Shown: piece by piece, positions 4,667 through 5,961 of the stretch
Position numbering within the stretch: position 1 is the first letter of the stretch
How the letters are laid out: each line of letters opens with the position of its first letter
Assembly (NCBI GenBank): GCA_947305255.1
Contig: CAMZDE010000038.1
Span: 1 to 5,961 of the forward strand
Direction of reading: 5' to 3'
DNA length: 5,961 nt
Origin: an uncultured Alphaproteobacteria bacterium
GTDB taxonomy: Bacteria > Pseudomonadota > Alphaproteobacteria > Rs-D84
Notes under the pieces: generated by a model
What the model was told of the DNA's origin: nothing
Database searches by the model: none
The model's input: only the letters and a program-made list of their open reading frames with translations
Made by a program: the position numbers and the translations under genes

Positions 4667-5727
4667 CGCGCGATTTCGTCGGGCAACAACGAATCAAGTG
4701 TTTTCATACAATGTCCATGTTCGGTACGCCATTTTGAATGTTTTGCGCCTGAATTTTTGAATTGATATGACGCATTGAACAGACTATGCGCGCAACTGAT
4801 GTTCAATTCGTTATTTGACGATGCGTCTGATTTTGTTGCGACTTTGCACGGGCATAAAATGTCGACGTATTTGTTTTTGTTGCTGTCAAATCGAATTCTG
4901 TAATCCAAATGCGCCGCATAAGAATTTCCTTTAACGCTTTGCCCCGTATTTCCACTTAACGCGATTTGTTGGCACGCGCGCACAGTATCGCCTTTTTTCA
5001 CCAGTACTTTTTCCAAATGCAGATATTGTGTGATTAAGCCATTTTCATGCTTAATATTAATATAATTACCCGCCCCCCCCGGCTTAGTTTCATTGGCGAC
5101 CGTCACAACGACACCGTCGGCCGTCGCAAACACAGGCGTTCCAACCGGACAGCCGATATCAATCGCCGGATGAAAACGCGCACCATTAGGCGAATTCGTT
5201 CTGAAACCAAAATCACTGCTGATTCTGTATTTGAATCCGGACATATCGACAGGATAACGCAAGGGCAGTTTCGTAGATTTACCATTTCGACACCAATCTT
5301 GGCCACCAACAACGTTGGTATCGTCGTCATCGCGACCACCACTATCGACACGTCCCCCGCCATCAACGCGCCCACCGCCGGCGATAGGCCCGCCACCATA
5401 ATCCCAACTATCGCGCCCGCCAGTATAGTCGCCGGTTTCAGTTTCGATTTTGTCAATTAAATCTGCCATTTCTTCGGTTGCTTCATCCACAGATTCCATA
5501 TCGTCGCGAATAGTTATGCCACGATACGCGCAACCCGACACACATACGCCGTTTTCGTCATATTCAACCCTGTACGGCAAATATCCCGCCCGCAATATTT
5601 CCAGACGCGATTCAAACGGCACATCTTGAAAAGTTTGTGGAAAACTTGTCGGTTTCAAAAGACTATCCCCCACACCCGATTGGGCGAACAAAACACAGCC
5701 TGCGAAAACGTACGAAAATTTTCTCAT
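4663..5727 (-). CDS. Secreted Cys-rich M23/LytM-family peptidase homologue
   Basis: M23 (LytM) proteins are zinc endopeptidases that cut peptidoglycan cross-links, or inactive relatives that activate amidases. Residue numbers count from the ATG at 5727 (354 residues); an adjacent in-frame GTG at 5730 is an alternative start. Residues 1-17 look like a signal peptide with possible cleavage after AQS. A region with a C62-x3-C66 pair follows, then an acidic helix (about 76-99), a Gly/Asp/Arg-rich linker (102-144), and the M23 domain (about 164-284). Visible there are RFHPAIDIG with H186 and D190, GTPVFATADGVVV, YLHLE with H237, KKGDTV, and LSGNTG. The last motif reads HLD (H273-x-D275) instead of HxH, replacing a zinc-ligand histidine by aspartate, so activity is uncertain. 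Nine cysteines in the mature part suggest disulfides. The C-terminal 70 residues match no family I know. A G8 run lies in codons 216-219. There is no ribosome site, and the extended -10 TGATACAAT puts transcript start at the ATG. Confidence 0.88.
   Translation of the reverse strand: MRKFSYVFAGCVLFAQSGVGDSLLKPTSFPQTFQDVPFESRLEILRAGYLPYRVEYDENGVCVSGCAYRGITIRDDMESVDEATEEMADLIDKIETETGDYTGGRDSWDYGGGPIAGGGRVDGGGRVDSGGRDDDDTNVVGGQDWCRNGKSTKLPLRYPVDMSGFKYRISSDFGFRTNSPNGARFHPAIDIGCPVGTPVFATADGVVVTVANETKPGGAGNYINIKHENGLITQYLHLEKVLVKKGDTVRACQQIALSGNTGQSVKGNSYAAHLDYRIRFDSNKNKYVDILCPCKVATKSDASSNNELNISCAHSLFNASYQFKNSGAKHSKWRTEHGHCMKTLDSLLPDEIAR
5296..5424 (-). repeat. Gly/Asp/Arg-rich repeat linker in the M23 protein
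   Basis: This in-frame segment encodes a low-complexity linker built of imperfect GGR-[VD]-D units (GGGRVD, GGGRVD, SGGRDDDD). It separates the N-terminal Cys-pair region from the peptidase-like domain. The DNA is imperfectly repeated, so unit number could vary among strains. Confidence 0.7.
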
Positions 5728-5734
5728 CACACAT

Positions 5735-5743
5735 ATTGTATCA
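5735..5743 (-). promoter_or_regulatory. Extended -10 promoter of the M23 gene
   Basis: On the minus strand TGATACAAT (5743-5735) is an extended -10 with five of six consensus matches in TACAAT. No good -35 lies at the usual distance (TTTATT at 17 bases is poor). The predicted transcription start at about 5728 coincides with the start codon, implying a leaderless mRNA. Confidence 0.5.
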
Positions 5744-5846
5744 TTTTTTATTCACAAAATAAACCCCCAGATTAATAAAAATGTGATAAAAGTATCAGTA
5801 TTATGCTATGCAAACGACCAAAATAAAACATCGCCAATATTTTTTC

Positions 5847-5874
5847 TTGCAATCGCAATAAAATGATATAAAAT
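5847..5874 (+). promoter_or_regulatory. tRNA-Arg promoter
   Basis: TTGCAA (5847-5852) and TAAAAT (5869-5874) are separated by 16 bases; an overlapping TGATATAAA gives an extended -10 reading. The predicted start near 5881 leaves about four bases before the mature tRNA 5' end. The -35 hexamer is identical to that between alaS and the three-TM gene. Confidence 0.65.
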
Positions 5875-5884
5875 AGACTGCGTT

Positions 5885-5961
5885 GCGCCCATGGCTCAAT
5901 TGGATAGAGCATCTGACTACGGATCAGAAGGTTGAGGGTTCGAATCCTTCTGGGCGCGCCA
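5885..5961 (+). tRNA. tRNA-Arg (anticodon ACG)
   Basis: A complete 77-base cloverleaf is present. The acceptor stem GCGCCCA (5885-5891) pairs with TGGGCGC (5951-5957), followed by discriminator G and an encoded CCA at 5959-5961. The D arm is GCTC/GAGC. The anticodon stem TCTGA/TCAGA encloses loop CTACGGA with anticodon ACG at 5919-5921. The T arm is GAGGG-TTCGAAT-CCTTC. The ACG anticodon is normally deaminated at its first base to inosine, reading CGU, CGC and CGA codons; CGT and CGC are common in the genes here. The gene ends exactly at the window edge, so any downstream terminator or integrated element is out of view. Confidence 0.97.

Noticed and set aside
5047..5460. Long plus-strand ORF (137 codons) opposite the M23 gene
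   Set aside because: It lies wholly inside the coding region of a recognised secreted peptidase, has no ribosome site, and its Arg/Thr/Ile-rich composition is what the Gly/Asp linker gives when read on the other strand.
5691..5699. Cysteine at residue 11 of the M23 protein as a lipoprotein site
   Set aside because: The FAGC sequence resembles a lipobox but comes too early, with only about seven hydrophobic residues before it; a type I signal peptide fits better.
5748..5756. TTATTCACA, a match to the DnaA-box pattern TTATNCACA, in the M23/tRNA intergenic region
   Set aside because: A single 9-mer in AT-rich DNA is expected by chance; no cluster of boxes, AT-rich unwinding element or dnaA/dnaN gene is nearby.
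5808..5861. Short plus-strand ORF of 17 codons before the tRNA-Arg gene
   Set aside because: It has no ribosome site and overlaps the predicted -35 box of the tRNA promoter.
5885..5961. tRNA-Arg as an integration site of a mobile element
   Set aside because: No duplicate of the tRNA 3' end, integrase or phage gene is visible, and the downstream side is outside the window.

Overview
The window looks like ordinary chromosome from a moderately AT-rich alphaproteobacterium, possibly a host- or gut-associated lineage. The evidence is indirect: bacterial-type SmpB, HU and AlaRS, TTG-type -35 / TA-rich -10 promoters, a CCA-encoding tRNA-Arg(ACG), and short cell-envelope proteins of no familiar family. 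The taxonomic placement is inference from general resemblance and no phylogenetic marker was tested.

Layout, left to right. Positions 1-38 hold a promoter directly against smpB (39-506, +), the tmRNA partner of ribosome rescue. A strong, apparently bidirectional hairpin terminator (505-537) separates it from a convergent minus-strand gene (555-986) for a small Met/Cys/His-rich single-pass membrane protein with one EF-hand loop. Upstream of that, also on minus, is an HU nucleoid protein (1124-1396) with its own terminator and promoter. Next on minus is an unrecognised three-TM protein (1594-2088, GTG start). A divergent promoter region at 2089-2210 separates this gene from alaS (2211-4289, +), which encodes an alanyl-tRNA synthetase that stops after the editing domain and lacks the C-terminal C-Ala/DHHA1 region. 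Two bases later comes a small degenerate Smr-domain protein (4292-4666, +), probably coupled to alaS. Its stop codon overlaps that of a convergent minus-strand gene (4663-5727) for a secreted, Cys-rich M23/LytM-type peptidase homologue with a Gly/Asp repeat linker and an altered HxH motif. After a short AT-rich spacer, a tRNA-Arg(ACG) gene (5885-5961) closes the window.

The genes mostly serve translation (smpB, alaS, tRNA-Arg) and the nucleoid (HU), interspersed with three envelope proteins. Apart from the alaS-smr pair they appear to be single-gene transcription units with strand switches. I see no mobile element, CRISPR array, toxin-antitoxin pair or defence island. I did not find a clearly new multi-gene system. 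The points most worth a second look are the C-Ala-less AlaRS with its Smr neighbour, the Met/Cys/His-rich EF-hand membrane protein, the M23 protein with Asp in place of a zinc-ligand His and an 8-G tract in its catalytic domain, the two genes that look leaderless, and the divergent promoter sharing a self-complementary -35 box. No intergenic stretch exceeds 300 bases; the longest, 1397-1593, holds the HU promoter and leader.
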